A stretch of DNA of 64,000 bases from Muraenolepis orangiensis (lineage: Eukaryota > Chordata > Actinopteri > Gadiformes > Muraenolepididae). The translations under genes and the position numbers were made by a program. The notes below the pieces were generated by a model. The model saw only the letters and a list, made by a program, of their open reading frames with translations. It did not search any database and was not told where the DNA came from. Below, piece after piece: positions 32,601 through 43,690 of this stretch (its first letter is position 1; every line of letters begins with the position of its first letter). Location: NCBI GenBank assembly GCA_027704905.1, contig CM051006.1:4019271-4083270 (forward strand). Direction: 5' to 3'.

Positions 32601-35600
32601 GCTAATTGTGGTGCGTTTTGACGCCGATTGTTATTTTAGTCAATTCAATATGTGTTGGTATTGTTGATAGTATTGTATAGTGTTCGATTTATAAATCAGA
32701 CTGTAACTTTTCTGCCTGCCATTCTGCCTGCCATCCGGAGCGCCATGGCTGCAGTGGAATGGTCCTGTTCTCTGGATCCTGCTTAGTGGATGTTGGGCCG
32801 TACCACAGGGCGTAGGGACAGCTTAAGGAAGCTGGACTATCTTTCGAGATCGTGTTTTTTTGTTCTTCCCTTGGGCCCAAGACACTGTATATAATTGATT
32901 TATTGTTAAAGACGTTTGGTCCATTGTTGGATACCTTTCATTTCAATTGTACATATTTATGTTTTTGATTTGAATACAATCATTTCCTATTTTCCTAAGT
33001 TGTTGTGTGTTTAATTGTGCTGGCTGGAAGCCTTAACTCTTATTTATTTAGCTAAAACCAATCTCCTTAGCGAACATTGGAAAGGGTTACACAATTATAG
33101 CAACAGGATAAATATATATAAATGTATATACAGCAGGTAGTGAGCAGGGATATTATGCAGTTGAAGATTAATATATATACGGTAAGTACAGTCCAAATAA
33201 AAATGTACATGGCTATCATACAAATATGTAAACAATAAATAATAACATGCAAACTATAGGTCGAGGTAGGGAGTTGTGATTACAGTGCAAGGCCATTGAA
33301 GACATCAGAGAGATGACAGCTGATTAGATCAGATAAACAAACAGAGTTCTGAACACGACATTGGCTGGAAAGTAAATGTGTGAATGAACATATACATCTA
33401 CAACGAACAAACGAGAGTATTAGCCTATGATTCTGTGACAGGTTGTAAAACAAATCGTTCACGGCATAAACTGCACGTGAACGACGCAGTGACTACATTT
33501 TACAAATGGAAACAAAACCTGCGTGTTAGAGAAATACATTATTTATTAAAATGTTATTCCCCCACATGCCTAATGTGTAAAACACATTAGTAAAGGAAAC
33601 TACAACCAGAAGTGATGAACGGGAAGTAGTGAACCGGAAGTGACACTGAACTAGTTTGCGAACAATCTAAAAGAGCTAGATCTTTTAGGTGAACTGACCG
33701 AAGTGAACTGGATCCCAGAAAGGAATCATTTTTGCCACCTCTATAAAAAATAAATAAGACTGACATTACTTGAGTTTCTGTGGTGATTGGTGAAGTCCAA
33801 AAATAATTTCAATATTTTTAATATTGTTTTTAACCCTGTAAGACCCAAATATAGAAAAATCAAAAAAAAAAATTATTTGACCTTTCAGATGTTGTTTTAG
33901 GAGGCCTTTGATGCAGAAATTAAAGAGTTTAAAAAAAAAAATGTTTATGTACGTTTTTAGAGAAATGTTGTAATATTGCAACATTGGGCTTAGTTGGGAG
34001 CAGAATTTCTGTATTTGTACTCACGTTGTCTGAACAATTCAGAACAACTAAGGGTTCATTTGCAGGGTTGATTGCTTCCTTAGCCCCATAACAGTATATA
34101 ACATTAATAGTAATCACACATTAGTCATATTTTTATTATTATTTATTTTATTTTTATTTTTACTGCAACAAGCCAGCTATTTTGACTACCACATTCACCC
34201 AGTGTTGTATAATTGCAACAATTATATAACAAGCTCTAAATGAAATTTGATGCATCTATTCCACAATAACTACATATGTACATGCTCTAGACATTGTAAT
34301 AACAACCCAAAAAAATATAAAAGACATATTACTTACTTGAATCTGATGAATCCAGTCCAATGAAACAAATAGTTGTTGTTCGAAGGAAACCTTGAGAGGT
34401 TGTGTGAGTTCATGGCCAGAAGGCGTGACTTGTAAACAAATGTAAGATCCAATAGCATTGTGAGACTGAACAATAGGACCCAATGACTATGTAAATGTGG
34501 TAAAAAAATAAGATAAAATATAACAGATTGTTTTTTAGGATGGTTAAAGGTAACGTTGTAATTTTACAACAAGGGGTGTTACAGGGTAGGTACAACGTTT
34601 TCTCTCAAATCCAAAGTCTGAACCCTGAGCCGAGGGACGGAGTGTGAGTCAGTGAACTGAACTGGTTCTTTACTAGTTCAGTTCACTGACTCACTCACAA
34701 CTCCGTCACTGACGGATGGACTGGTTGTGGTTTTAAACAAACAAGCCTAGGTAGTAGTTAGGCCTACAATGTTGCAAGATTACGTAGGCTATTTAATGAC
34801 AAATATTATTTTGCATGATGTATTGGTGATATTGAGCTTAGAAACTACAACCGGAAGTGGCTATTTGAAACGGAAGTGACGAATAGGAAGTGACACTGAA
34901 CTAGTTTGTGAACGCATAAACTACAATCGGAAGTGATCAACCGGAAGTGACACTGAACTAGTTTGCGAACAACCTAAAATAGTTGGTTCTTTTAGGTGAA
35001 TTGAACGAAGTGAACTGGATCCCAGAAAGGAATCATTTGTGCCACCTCTACAGAAGAAGGAGCCAAGCCTTTCACGGGCAGAAGGAGGAGGAGCCTCATT
35101 CAGGATGGACCCAAGCGCTGGAATTCAATCTTGTGTGTCTGAGCAACTGGTTAAAAGAACTAGAGGTGGCAAAAATGATTCCTTTCTGGGATCCAGTTCA
35201 CTTCGGTCAGTTCACCTAAAAGATCTAGCTCTTTTAAATCGTTCGCAAACTAGTTCAGTGTCACTTCCGGTTCATCACTTATTTTAATAAATAATGTATT
35301 TCTCTAACACGCAGGTTTTGTTTCCATTTGTAAAATGTAGTCACTGCGTCGTTCACGTGCAGTTTATGTCGTGAACGATTTGTTTTACAACCTGTCACAG
35401 AATCATAAGCTAATACTCTCGTTTGTTTGTTGTAGATGTATATGTTCATTCACACATTTACTTTCAAGCCAATGTCGTGTTCAGAACTTTGTTTATCTGA
35501 TCTAATCAGCTGTCATCTCTCTGATGTCTTCAATTGCCTTGCACTGTAATCACAACTCCCTACCTCTACCTATAGTTTACATTTTATTATTTATTGTTTA

Positions 35601-38480
35601 CATACCTGTATGATAGCCATGTACATTTTTATTTTGACTGTACTTACCGTATATATATTAATCTTCAACTGCATAATATCCCTGCTCACTACCTGCTGTA
35701 TATACATTTATATATATTTATCCTGTTGATATAATTGCATACCCATGATCACTACCTGTTGAATACTTGTATTTTACCTGTGTATATATATACACCTATA
35801 ATTCTTATTCTTATACATACTCTATAAGTTATTTTATACCATTTTTATACCTTATTAGATGAGTCTCTTGTCTGTCGTTCGTTCTCCCAGAAAGAACTGG
35901 GAGAGTATGTATAAGAATAAGAATGCAGGTTACATATTGTTTCTCCCTTATGTTGGTAAAGATTAGGGTTACCTGGATATAGTTAGGGTAAGAGTTACCA
36001 GGGTAATAAAGGGTTAGTTTAGGGTTACCTGGGTGTAGATAGGGTTAGAGTTACGTTGGTACAGACAGGGTTAGGTTAACCTGGGTATAGTTAGGGTTAC
36101 CTTGGTAGAGTTAAGGTAAGCTGGGTCCATATAGGCTTGGGTTAGGATAACCAGGATAACCTGGGCATAGATAGGGTTAGGGTTACCTGGGTGTCCTCTT
36201 TGTAGGGTGGACCTTGGTTGATCGTAGCATCGTTGCTACGACGTTGTTTTTGGTTGGCCACCTTCCAAGCTCTGGAATGTAAACAGAAGCAGAAAAGAAG
36301 AGGAAGAATAAGAAGAAGAACAAGAATAATCTGATAATGGTCAAATGAGTTAATCCCACTGGCCAGTGGGAGTAGGGAAGTGGTTTTAATTCAGATCATC
36401 AACTCGGTGTGACTGAATGTTAATTATTCAATAAGGGCAATTAGAAAGTGAAAATTGAATGTGAAATGAAATGGAATCACTGGCTAGCAGTCAACATACC
36501 TCACAGCGCACACTGCTGTAAACAGCAGAACCAAGGCTAACACACCAGTAGCGGCTTTCCAGGGCAGTAGGTCTGGGTGGGAACAGGTGGTGTCTGGATA
36601 TGATGACAATATGCTTGTTTCAGAGGAAGCGGATTTGATGGTCATTAGATAAGCTCTTTTTGCCAGCATGTGGAGTAGATGCCTATCAAAATACATTTTA
36701 AAGGGCCCCTATTTTACCACAAGGTGTGAGGCATCACAGCTGGTGGTGACGTTTTTAGGGAACGTTTTTATCACGACAATACCAAGCTCAAGGGGTTGTT
36801 CCTAGTTTTGAATCCACTTACCTTGAATGTCAATCTTGTAGACATTAGACTTTTCAGTGCCAATGCCATTCCCGACTTCACAGAAGAACCAGTTGCTGGT
36901 GTTAAACAGCTGGATGGACAGAGCAGATCCATTGCCCATCTGAAGGATACGTTCTCCGTGTATTCTGTACCAGGTGAACTCGCTGACCGGAGGGTTGGCA
37001 TGACTGGTGCAGGTCAGGTTGAGGGAGCCGCCCTCTCTGGCTGGATGACACGGGCTGCCGGACACAGAGGTGTTCCTGGGGGAAACTGAGAGAGACCAAC
37101 CGGAGTCATACCTTCAGCTCATGTCTCATGTTGGTTAACTGTTCTGAATACATTAGAATTATATAATAAACTAATCACGAACAAAATGAAAGCGGGAAAA
37201 ACACATTTTATTATCTTATATATTATTATATAATTACATATTATATATATATATATATATATATAAAATTCTATGAATTGTCTTTTGGTTGAAACGGTAG
37301 AACATTAACTCACATGAGATACTGAGTTGGTAACTTCTACTTATGGTCACGTTTTTGCCCTGGGATTGTTTGAAGTAGATTGCAGTGCAGGAAACATTGT
37401 TGCCATGGTAGCGGTGGGAGGCTGTGAAGGTCAGGGTGGAGGTAACCTCATTGTCCCGTTGGAGCTGGGTGCTGAGGCCCAGGGTGGGGGTCCATGTCAC
37501 AATGGTGGGGTGGGGGTGACAGGGGGATGGGGCAGAGCACCCCAACTCCACAAGGGTCCCCTCCTTCACCTGCTCTTTGGGGTGTGTTAAAAGAGGCGCA
37601 GGAAGGTCCCCTGGGTACCAGATCAATTCAGAACAGTTACTATGGGAGACCCAAGCATCACCAGTGATCAGCATCATTTGGTAGGGCTTGTGGTACATGG
37701 TTGTTTCAGACACACACACATTTCACTTACCCTTGAACTGAATGGTCAGTGGTTCATCTACAAAGTTCCATATTAACTTATTTGGACATTCCAATCTGAA
37801 ATAATATGAACCATTATCTACGTTATAGAAGGTTGTAGTACAGTCGTACGCTGTGAGGTTTCCCCTGAATGCCACAGACATTCCACCTGTACTTTCTTTA
37901 GTGAGATCGGGCAACTCTGGGCCATTATTTGGTTCTCCTTTTCTCCATATTGGTTTACATTGAGGTATTAGGTACTCCTCATACTGTTTCTCCAAGGTGA
38001 AGTGACAAGGAACGGTCACACAGGATCCAATCGCTGGCATCACATTTGTGGCAAATAGGACCTTATTTGTTTCAGTTTGGCACCCGGCACCTTTAAAACA
38101 AGATGTTGACAAAACCAAAGATGTAGAAACTTTGACACAATATTTAAATGTAACATTGCAACACAAGATCATTTAACTCAAATACCTCGAAATATAACTA
38201 TTGTTGTTGTTGATTATGATTGTTATGATCGGGATTATTATGACTGTGATTATTATTATAAAGAATAATAATAATACGTGTTACAATTACAATTATTTGT
38301 ATTTTTTAATTTTATTCGTACATTTCAAAAGTCATGAATGACATGTTTTCAAAGTGAAAATGTAGTACTCAACAACTATTAGCAGAGTACTACAGGTATT
38401 AAGTGAGATATGAGTGACAGAGAGTTATCTTCACCTTGCAGGAGACCACAGAGCAGAAATAGTCTCCAGGATCCAGTCAT
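28670..38480 (-). CDS. Siglec/CD22-like immunoglobulin receptor, seven exons, 560 aa
   Basis: Exons on the minus strand: 38,480-38,435, 38,090-37,731, 37,610-37,314, 37,085-36,822, 36,593-36,500, 36,271-36,187 and 29,206-28,670. All have AG acceptors and GT donors, and the phases agree throughout (1683 coding bases). Exon 1 is a signal peptide (MTGSWRLFLLCGLLQ). Exon 2 is a V-set with SCVTVPC and YYFRLE, where Arg114 sits at the position of the sialic-acid-binding Arg of Siglecs. Exon 3 is a C2 domain with LGCSAPSPC, the Siglec domain-2 cysteine pattern. Exon 4 is a C2 domain with SLNLTCTSHANPPVSEFTWY. Exon 5 is the membrane span (ATGVLALVLLFTAVCAV). Exon 6 is a basic cytoplasmic segment. Exon 7 carries EDIYINTGVL, thirteen 7-residue repeats and VLYTTI, which fits the inhibitory ITIM consensus at about Tyr529. 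Joining exon 6 to exon 7 over a 7-kb transposon-filled intron is inference from phase and strand. Siglecs bind sialylated glycans and signal inhibition in immune cells. Confidence 0.78.
28881..29149 (-). repeat. 21-bp coding minisatellite in the Siglec-like tail
   Basis: Thirteen tandem 21-mers encode GPREEAV variants (GLREEAV, GPGEEAV, GPGEKAV). Length is a multiple of three, so unit gain or loss keeps the frame of the terminal exon. Confidence 0.88.
29393..30150 (-). mobile_element. LINE B 3' end fragment in the Siglec-like intron
   Basis: A (GATTA)n tract at 29,394-29,433 and the following sequence are the complement of the LINE B tail and 3' UTR, reaching the C-terminal coding sequence (complement of ACTGTTTGCCCTCCTCCCCT near 30,110-30,130). 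5'-truncated at about 30,150. Confidence 0.8.
30245..30510 (+). pseudogene. hAT (ZBED-type) transposase fragment
   Basis: A short frame reads EITDKVTTIGTDSARNMIVA, then PCICPAPHYTEG and ALAKCRKIVGHFKHSPANTA. This is the DDE-region pattern of ZBED-like hAT transposases (TD..N; KCR.LV.HFKHS). No complete domain remains, and an internal repeat of ATATGCCCTGC suggests a small duplication. Confidence 0.7.
30560..31830. repeat. Palindromic satellite, 28-bp unit with orientation switches
   Basis: A unit of about 28 bp contains the dyad ACTCGTTCATTGAACGAGT and a TCTCTTGTCGAC spacer. Runs in one orientation (about 31,180-31,505) are flanked by runs in the opposite one (about 30,950-31,180 and 31,510-31,790). 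No coding potential. It could form hairpins or cruciforms. It lies in the last intron of the Siglec-like gene. Confidence 0.9.
31924..32193 (-). mobile_element. LINE B 3' fragment, left of LTR
   Basis: The complement of the LINE B 3' UTR (GATTAGATTCAAATG...GTTGTCATTGC). It continues at 33,092 after the inserted LTR. Confidence 0.75.
32194..33091. mobile_element. 898-bp solo-LTR-like insertion with 4-bp TSD
   Basis: Begins TGTAACCC and ends GGGTTACA, so it has TG...CA termini with 8-bp inverted ends, and is flanked by CAAT at 32,190-32,193 and 33,092-33,095. A TATATAA-like box lies near 32,250. The inverted counterpart at 35,720-35,760 has the uninterrupted LINE sequence, confirming insertion. 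No internal genes. An LTR is the best reading; orientation is not certain. Confidence 0.7.
33092..33310 (-). mobile_element. LINE B 3' fragment, right of LTR
   Basis: The continuation of the LINE B 3' UTR complement up to about GACATCAGAGAGATGACAGC, matched inverted at 35,505-35,720. Confidence 0.7.
33311..33742. repeat. Left arm of large inverted repeat, hAT-like end
   Basis: Reverse complement of 35,162-35,500 with small indels. It ends TTTGCCACCTCT at 33,742. The reverse of this, AGAGGTGGCA, resembles a hAT terminal repeat. A third, partial copy ends at 35,049. Confidence 0.7.
33743..34860. other. AT-rich spacer, no gene seen
   Basis: No exon or transposase recognised. It holds a perfect 18-bp-arm palindrome around 34,637-34,706. 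Confidence 0.6.
34637..34706. repeat. Palindrome with perfect inner 18-bp arms
   Basis: GAGTCAGTGAACTGAACT at left pairs with AGTTCAGTTCACTGACTC at right around an 11-base loop. Imperfect pairing extends outwards to ACGG/CCGT. Confidence 0.85.
34861..35049. repeat. Partial third copy of the hAT-like terminal unit
   Basis: Two GGAAGTGACACTGAACTAGT stretches followed by a TTTTAGGTGAATTGAACGAA region, ending GTGCCACCTCT. Same orientation as 33,311-33,742. Confidence 0.65.
35162..35504. repeat. Right arm of large inverted repeat, hAT-like end
   Basis: Starts AGAGGTGGCA and runs through GTTCAGTGTCACTTCCGG to the LINE B junction. It is the reverse complement of 33,311-33,742. Confidence 0.75.
35505..35856 (+). 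mobile_element. LINE B 3' UTR fragment in the right arm
   Basis: Plus-strand LINE B 3' UTR (AGCTGTCATCTCTCTGATG onward), the empty-site counterpart of the LTR-bearing left arm. Homology with the left arm ends at about 35,856, where a short satellite-like GAGTCTCTTGTC sequence follows. Confidence 0.75.
35925..36200. repeat. GGTTACCTGGGTATAG-type minisatellite
   Basis: Degenerate repeats of TAGGGTTACCTGGGT and TATAGTTAGGGTTA, just 3' of Siglec-like exon 6 (intron side). Related short stretches occur near 2,480 and 40,210-40,310. Confidence 0.75.
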
Positions 38481-39400
38481 GTTCTCCCCAGTTCTTCATC
38501 AGGAGAAATACAAACCATCATTCTCATCTCATCATTTAAACTACAGCGGACAGCATTAACTCCAGTAATACACTAAATATAGTACTACACTAAAGGTGCT
38601 CTGTGCAACACTAAAGTAAGGCCCTAAAAGTAATTAGTATTAGTATTTAAAAAACACGTATGTGTTTAGTTATTTGTACAGTTATTTGAAAAATAAATGT
38701 GTCATTCTGTAATCTATTCCAAATACCAGTAAGACTAGCACTACTTTTTCCATGACTACTAAACTATAATTTTCCATCAAATAATACACATATTCAGAAG
38801 ATAAACAACATGTATGTCCTCCAAAAGACTAATTATATATACAGTATATATATATATATATACAGTATATATATATATATATATGTACTGTATATATATA
38901 TACAGTATATATATATATATATATACAGTATATATATACATACGGCACATGTAAACAGTATACATGTTCCTTTGTTCTAACAAACAGACAGAGAAACTAA
39001 AGAGTGGACTTACTTGATAGAGTGGAGAATTACGTGGACGTTTCTGAAAAGTACTTTTCCTCAACTACTTAACTTCTGTTCAACACTGGGTGAGAAAAGA
39101 ACATGAGGAAGAGATTCAAAACGACATGAAGGATTAGAGATGAGCTTACATTCAGGAAGAAGATAAAGATAAAAGGTTTAACAAAACTATATCCTTATAG
39201 TTAACTACTTAATACTGTTAATACTGTTCTCTGTTAATACTGGTCGATGTAATGTTAACCCTGTAAATACCATTCTCGTTTTATAATGTTAATACTGTTC
39301 AACTCTGTTGATACTATTATACTAGTTAATATGGTTCACGGCTTCACGCATGTAGTAATGATCTCTGTTGATACTATTCTCTGTTAATACTGTTAAAAGT
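38481..39400. other. Upstream of the Siglec-like gene; no exon seen
   Basis: The promoter should lie here given the signal-peptide exon at 38,480, but I see no clear core element. Alternating TA/CAGTATA palindromic tracts lie at 38,835-38,940 and TTAATACTGTT repeats at 39,205-39,395. Confidence 0.5.
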
Positions 39401-39765
39401 ACATTTGGAAATAATATTTCGGCCATGATTCAAAGGCTGAACGCAGGTCTAATCTTTAAGATGGAGATCTCTCCCTGCCACACGTAAGAAGCTGGTTGTT
39501 TATTACCTTAAGGCAAGCAGGTTCTCCTGATAGTGCAACAAAGAAAAAAAACTTACATTTTTCACCAAAACCTTTGAAATGTATCAGAAGGGTGGATGCT
39601 TCTTTAAGAGGTCGGACCATGGCTTGCAGAAAAGCAGAAGGAAACTCGAGTCTCTGTGGTATCTCATGTTTCATCACATTTTCTTTCAAAACTCTTCACA
39701 CTTATCGGCCGAGGCGATAGGACAAGGGGGCGATGGCGGTTTTACACACTTTCTTTTACGGTCCA

Positions 39766-40215
39766 ACCCAGCTCTTCCTGTTCCTAGTGGTAGAGCCTCC
39801 TGGATCCGCGATGTCACGACTCCGTTCCGAATGCCCCTGTGTGTTTTCCCTGTCAGCCGTGTCATACATCATGTGTTACTCATTGCTGGTTTATCACCCT
39901 GGTTCTCAGAAAGCCTCACGTCTGTATCAAGCTGAGTTTCACGTATTGTGTTCTGTTTATTGATCCACTGTCTTTTGACCATCGCCTGGATAACAACCTC
40001 GTTTTTGACTTTGACTCGTTTTTAAACCTCTGCCTCCACCCTGGACATCCCGTTACCTGCTTGCCTTGACCACGTTTCTGGGTTTTCCCTGTCTGTACCT
40101 CTGCCTTTGCTCGTGTTAATCGGCGTCTGCGCCGATCATTAAAACACCTGTTCTACCTGACTTCTGTTCACTCTGCTTTTGGGTCCCACCTACATCCACC
40201 TAACTTTTGGGTTAC
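39766..40215 (+). mobile_element. LTR-like fragment (S2 only)
   Basis: Pyrimidine-rich sequence with CGGCGTCTGCGCCGATCATTAAAAC followed by CTGTTCTACCTGACTTCTG and TTTTGGGTCCCACC. This resembles the polyadenylation and 3' end of fish Gypsy-type LTRs. It interrupts homology with S1 near base 390. Boundaries unresolved. Confidence 0.4.
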
Positions 40216-40310
40216 ATGGGTAAGATATGGTTAGGGTTACTAGGAACAGACAGGGTTAGGTTAACCTGGGTATAGTAAAGGTTACGTGGGAAGTAGGGTT
40301 AGGGCAGGCA

Positions 40311-40640
40311 TGGGCAAACTACGGCCTGCGGGCCATATACGGCCCGTTGGGATTTATAATCCGGCCTGCCGAATATTGGTCCATTCTTTTTAAAATATTA
40401 TTATTATTATATTTTTCAATTTAAATTTTATTTTATTGTTTTTATTCTAATAAATATTCTAAATATTCTACTATCGTTTTATTTGTATGGTGTTTTTGAG
40501 ATTTATACTGCGGAAGGGAATAGGGAGTAAGCGTTCCTATGTACTAAAAATCATAGTGTTTAATGAGGAGTGGACGACCGAAGTTTTTTCACCGAAGTGC
40601 GATCAAAGGCTGTATGTCTTATTTGCCAAGAAACCAACAA
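40311..40640 (+). pseudogene. 5' end of the hAT (GTF2IRD2-like) element, S2
   Basis: A TIR-like GGCATGGGCAAACTACGGCC at about 40,318, then the start of the transposase (EVFSPKCDQRLYVLFAKKPT). At about 40,640 it joins directly to LINE B sequence, so the 2-kb remainder present in S1 is deleted here. Confidence 0.7.
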
Positions 40641-41098
40641 TGGTTGTGGTTCTCATCCTACAGCCTACATTGTGGAGGTCCAGCACCTGGTGGCGTGGTG
40701 CGCTGACAACAACCTGGCCCTCAACACCAAGAAAGGAACAACTTCTTCCCCTCAGCTGTCATCTCTCTGAACTCTGTACCACGATGACAGCCCCCCCCCC
40801 TCTGAACTCTGTACCACAGCCCCCCCCTCTGCTGCTCAACATATGAACTCTGAACCCTGCTGACAATACCCTTTCACCATCAATGTCTTCAACAGCCTTG
40901 CACTGTATCATAACTCCCTACCTCTACCTACAGTTTATATATTTATAGTTTACATATTTATCATTTACATACCTGTATGATAGTCATGTATATTTTTACT
41001 GTACTTACCGTATATATATATATTTATTGTCAACTGCTGATATAACTACACACCCCTGCTCACTGTGACCTGCTGTGTATACATTTATATATATTTTA
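40641..41098 (+). mobile_element. LINE B fragment, internally deleted (S2)
   Basis: The [19 protein letters not shown] region is followed abruptly by the 3' UTR (CAGCTGTCATCTCTCTGAAC). Corresponds to S1 3,170-3,910 with a deletion. Confidence 0.75.
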
Positions 41099-41833
41099 GA
41101 TTAGATTACAGCAATGTGAAAAGGAAGTTCTTAACCATGGAGGCCGCGTCGGGTTTCACCACAAACTACACTGTGGTTAGGGCAGCAGCGGCAGAGCTCA
41201 GGGGGAAGTGAGGAGAAGGGATTTTGTGAAACATATTAAGAAATAGAGGCTTTTTTAAATATGTGAGTCAATACAATGTACTAAGTTTAACATGGTGTAT
41301 TGTGGATCTAACTGGTAAAGCCATTTGGGCCAAGGACAATATTTATTTTTATTAAATTTTAATTGTATCGTGTATTGTATCATTTATATTTACAAGATAT
41401 TACATTATTAACCCCAGATAGAATGTATATCAACGTATACATAAACATGTTTTGTCTTTTCATTTATGAAGTATTACACACATTAACCCAACATGTGTAT
41501 GTATTCATAGTTTAAAAAGTTCTGTCAGTGGTAATTTTCATTCATGTCATATTCAGTTAAAAAAAAAGCAACCATGGCAGTGTAAACACTCCCTGATGTA
41601 GTATTTGACTGAAAAATTAGTGTTCGCCCAGCGTGTAATACTTGAAGTGGCCACAGGAAACACCGTGAGACCAGCTGGGGTGTAAACTGGGGACACAGGG
41701 GTCAAGGGTCACACTGTAGCACCAGGCTCACTTCCTGTAGACCCCGGAAGTAGAGTACATCCTCAGTAACGACTGTGCTCATCTGTTGCCGTGATGATGA
41801 CGTCCATCCAGATCCTCATGGCCTCTGGACTCA
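41099..41833. other. Spacer duplicated from S1, no gene seen
   Basis: Matches 4,385-4,955 with an extra ~150 bp near 41,630-41,780 (CACAGGAAACACCGTGAGAC region). No coding motif recognised. Confidence 0.6.
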
Positions 41834-43690
41834 TTACATTACATTACATTACATTGCAGTCATTTAGCAGACGCTTTTATCAAAAGCGACTTACAATAGT
41901 GTGTTTCAACAAAGGAAGGTAAGAGAACAACTCGTCACCAGAAGTCAAAAGTGCATTTCATTTCTAATAACCGAAACAGTGCTCAGGTAGAAGTACAATA
42001 ATTCAGGCAAAAGTGTAAGGGAAAAATACAATAAGTTTGCAAACACTTAATTGACTTAGCGCTACGAGGAAGGATCCGGGAAGTGTGTCCTGAAGAGATG
42101 GATTTTCAGCCTGCGGAGGAAAATGGGGAGTGACTCTGCAGTCGTGACCTTCGTGGGGAGTTTTGGGGCCAGGATGGAGAACAGGCGTGACCGCGTAGAT
42201 CGGCCACACGGGCCCCTAAGCGAGGGGGCAAGCAGACGGCCCGAAGAAGCCGAGCGAAGTGGACGGGTTGGGATGTAGGCCTTGACCATTGCCTGGAGGT
42301 AGGATGGAGCAGTACCTTTTACTGCCTTGTAGGCTAGCACCAAGATCTTGAACTGGATGCGAGCAGCTACAGGTAGCCAGTGTAGAGTCCGAAGGAGGGT
42401 AGATGTGTGGGAGTACTTGGGGTGGTTGAACACCAGGCGAGCTGCAGCTTTCTGAATGAGCTCCAGGGGCCTGATGGCAAATGCCGGGGCACCAGCAAGG
42501 AGGGAGTTGCAGTAGTCCAGCCGGGAGATGACAAGAGCCTGGATGAGCACCTGCGCAGCCTTTTCAGTGAAAAAAGGCCGAATCCTCCTGTTGTTGTACA
42601 GGAGGAATCTGCAGGAGCGTGTCACCGATGCAATGCACAAGAACGACAGTTGGTCGTCCAGGATCACACCCAGATTCCTTGCGGTCCGAGTAGGTGTCAC
42701 CACAGCCTCATCAATGGTGACAGCCAGGTCTCAGTGTGGACAGCCCTTTGCCGGGAAGAACACTAGCTCAGTCTTGTCCAGGTTGAGCATTTGGTGGTGC
42801 ATTGACATCCACTTTGAGATGTCTGCTAAGCACGCGGCAATGCGTGTTTCCACTTGCGTGTCCGAGGGGGGAAACAACAAGACCAGTTGGGTGTCGTCAG
42901 CATAGCAGTGGTAGGATAAGTCATGGGAGTGGATAACAGCACCAAGGGACTTTGTGTAGAGGGAGAAAAGAAGAGGACCCAGGACCGATCCTTGTGGAAC
43001 CCCAGTAATCAGTCGGCGTGGTTCCGACACAGACCCTCCCAGTGCCACCTGGTAGGAGCGACCCGTCAGGTAGAATGCAAACAAGGCGAGAGCAGAGCCC
43101 AAGACACCCATCCCCTCAAGGGTGGAGCGGAGAATCTGGTGGTTCACAGTGTCGAATGCTGCAGACAGGTCCAGCAGTATCAGGACCGAGGAGAGCAAAT
43201 TTGTTCTAGCAACATGGAGCGACTCAGTTACTGCCAGAAGGGCAGTTTCTGTCGAGTGACCTGCCTTAAAACCAGATTAGTGGGGATCCAAAAGGCAGTT
43301 CTGGTGGAGATACAAGGACAATTGGTTAAAGACAGCAGGTTCAAGAGTTTTGGATAAGAAGGGCAAAAGGGATCTGTAGTTCTTGAGTTCAGAGGGGTCG
43401 AGTGTTGGTTTCTTCAGGAGGGGGGTGACTCTGGCAGTCTTGAAAGCAGCGGGAAAGCATCCAGACGTCAGGGATGCATTGATGATGTGTGTAAGGAAGG
43501 GCAGGAGTTCAGGCGCTATGGACTGAAGCGGGAGGAGGAAGAGGGGAGGGAACTGGATCCAGTGAGCATGTGGTGGGTCGGCTGGATGTGATGAGGTGAA
43601 GAACATCATCTGTGGAGAGGGGAGAGAAATGGGTAAGGGAGGGTGGGGGGAAGACATGGGTGGTTGATGCGAGCATCGGCCAGGGGGTCA
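41834..43690 (-). mobile_element. L2-type LINE fragment (S2), RT and 3' end
   Basis: The counterpart of 4,957-6,780. The [10 protein letters not shown] catalytic box is intact here. RT also shows [39 protein letters not shown] and, in the C-terminal part, LDYCNSLLAGAPAFAIRPLE. Frameshifts and stops remain. The sequence is interrupted at 43,691 by a terminal-inverted-repeat element and resumes at 45,201. Confidence 0.85.

Noticed and set aside
35040..35160. NLR-like N-terminal fragment (GGGASFRMDPSAGIQSCVSE)
   Set aside because: Weak resemblance only, no flanking exon signals beyond a short open stretch between two hAT-like ends.
35925..36200. Interstitial telomeric repeats (GGTTAGGGTTA-like)
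   Set aside because: TTAGGG occurs only sporadically within a longer degenerate unit, not as a hexamer array.
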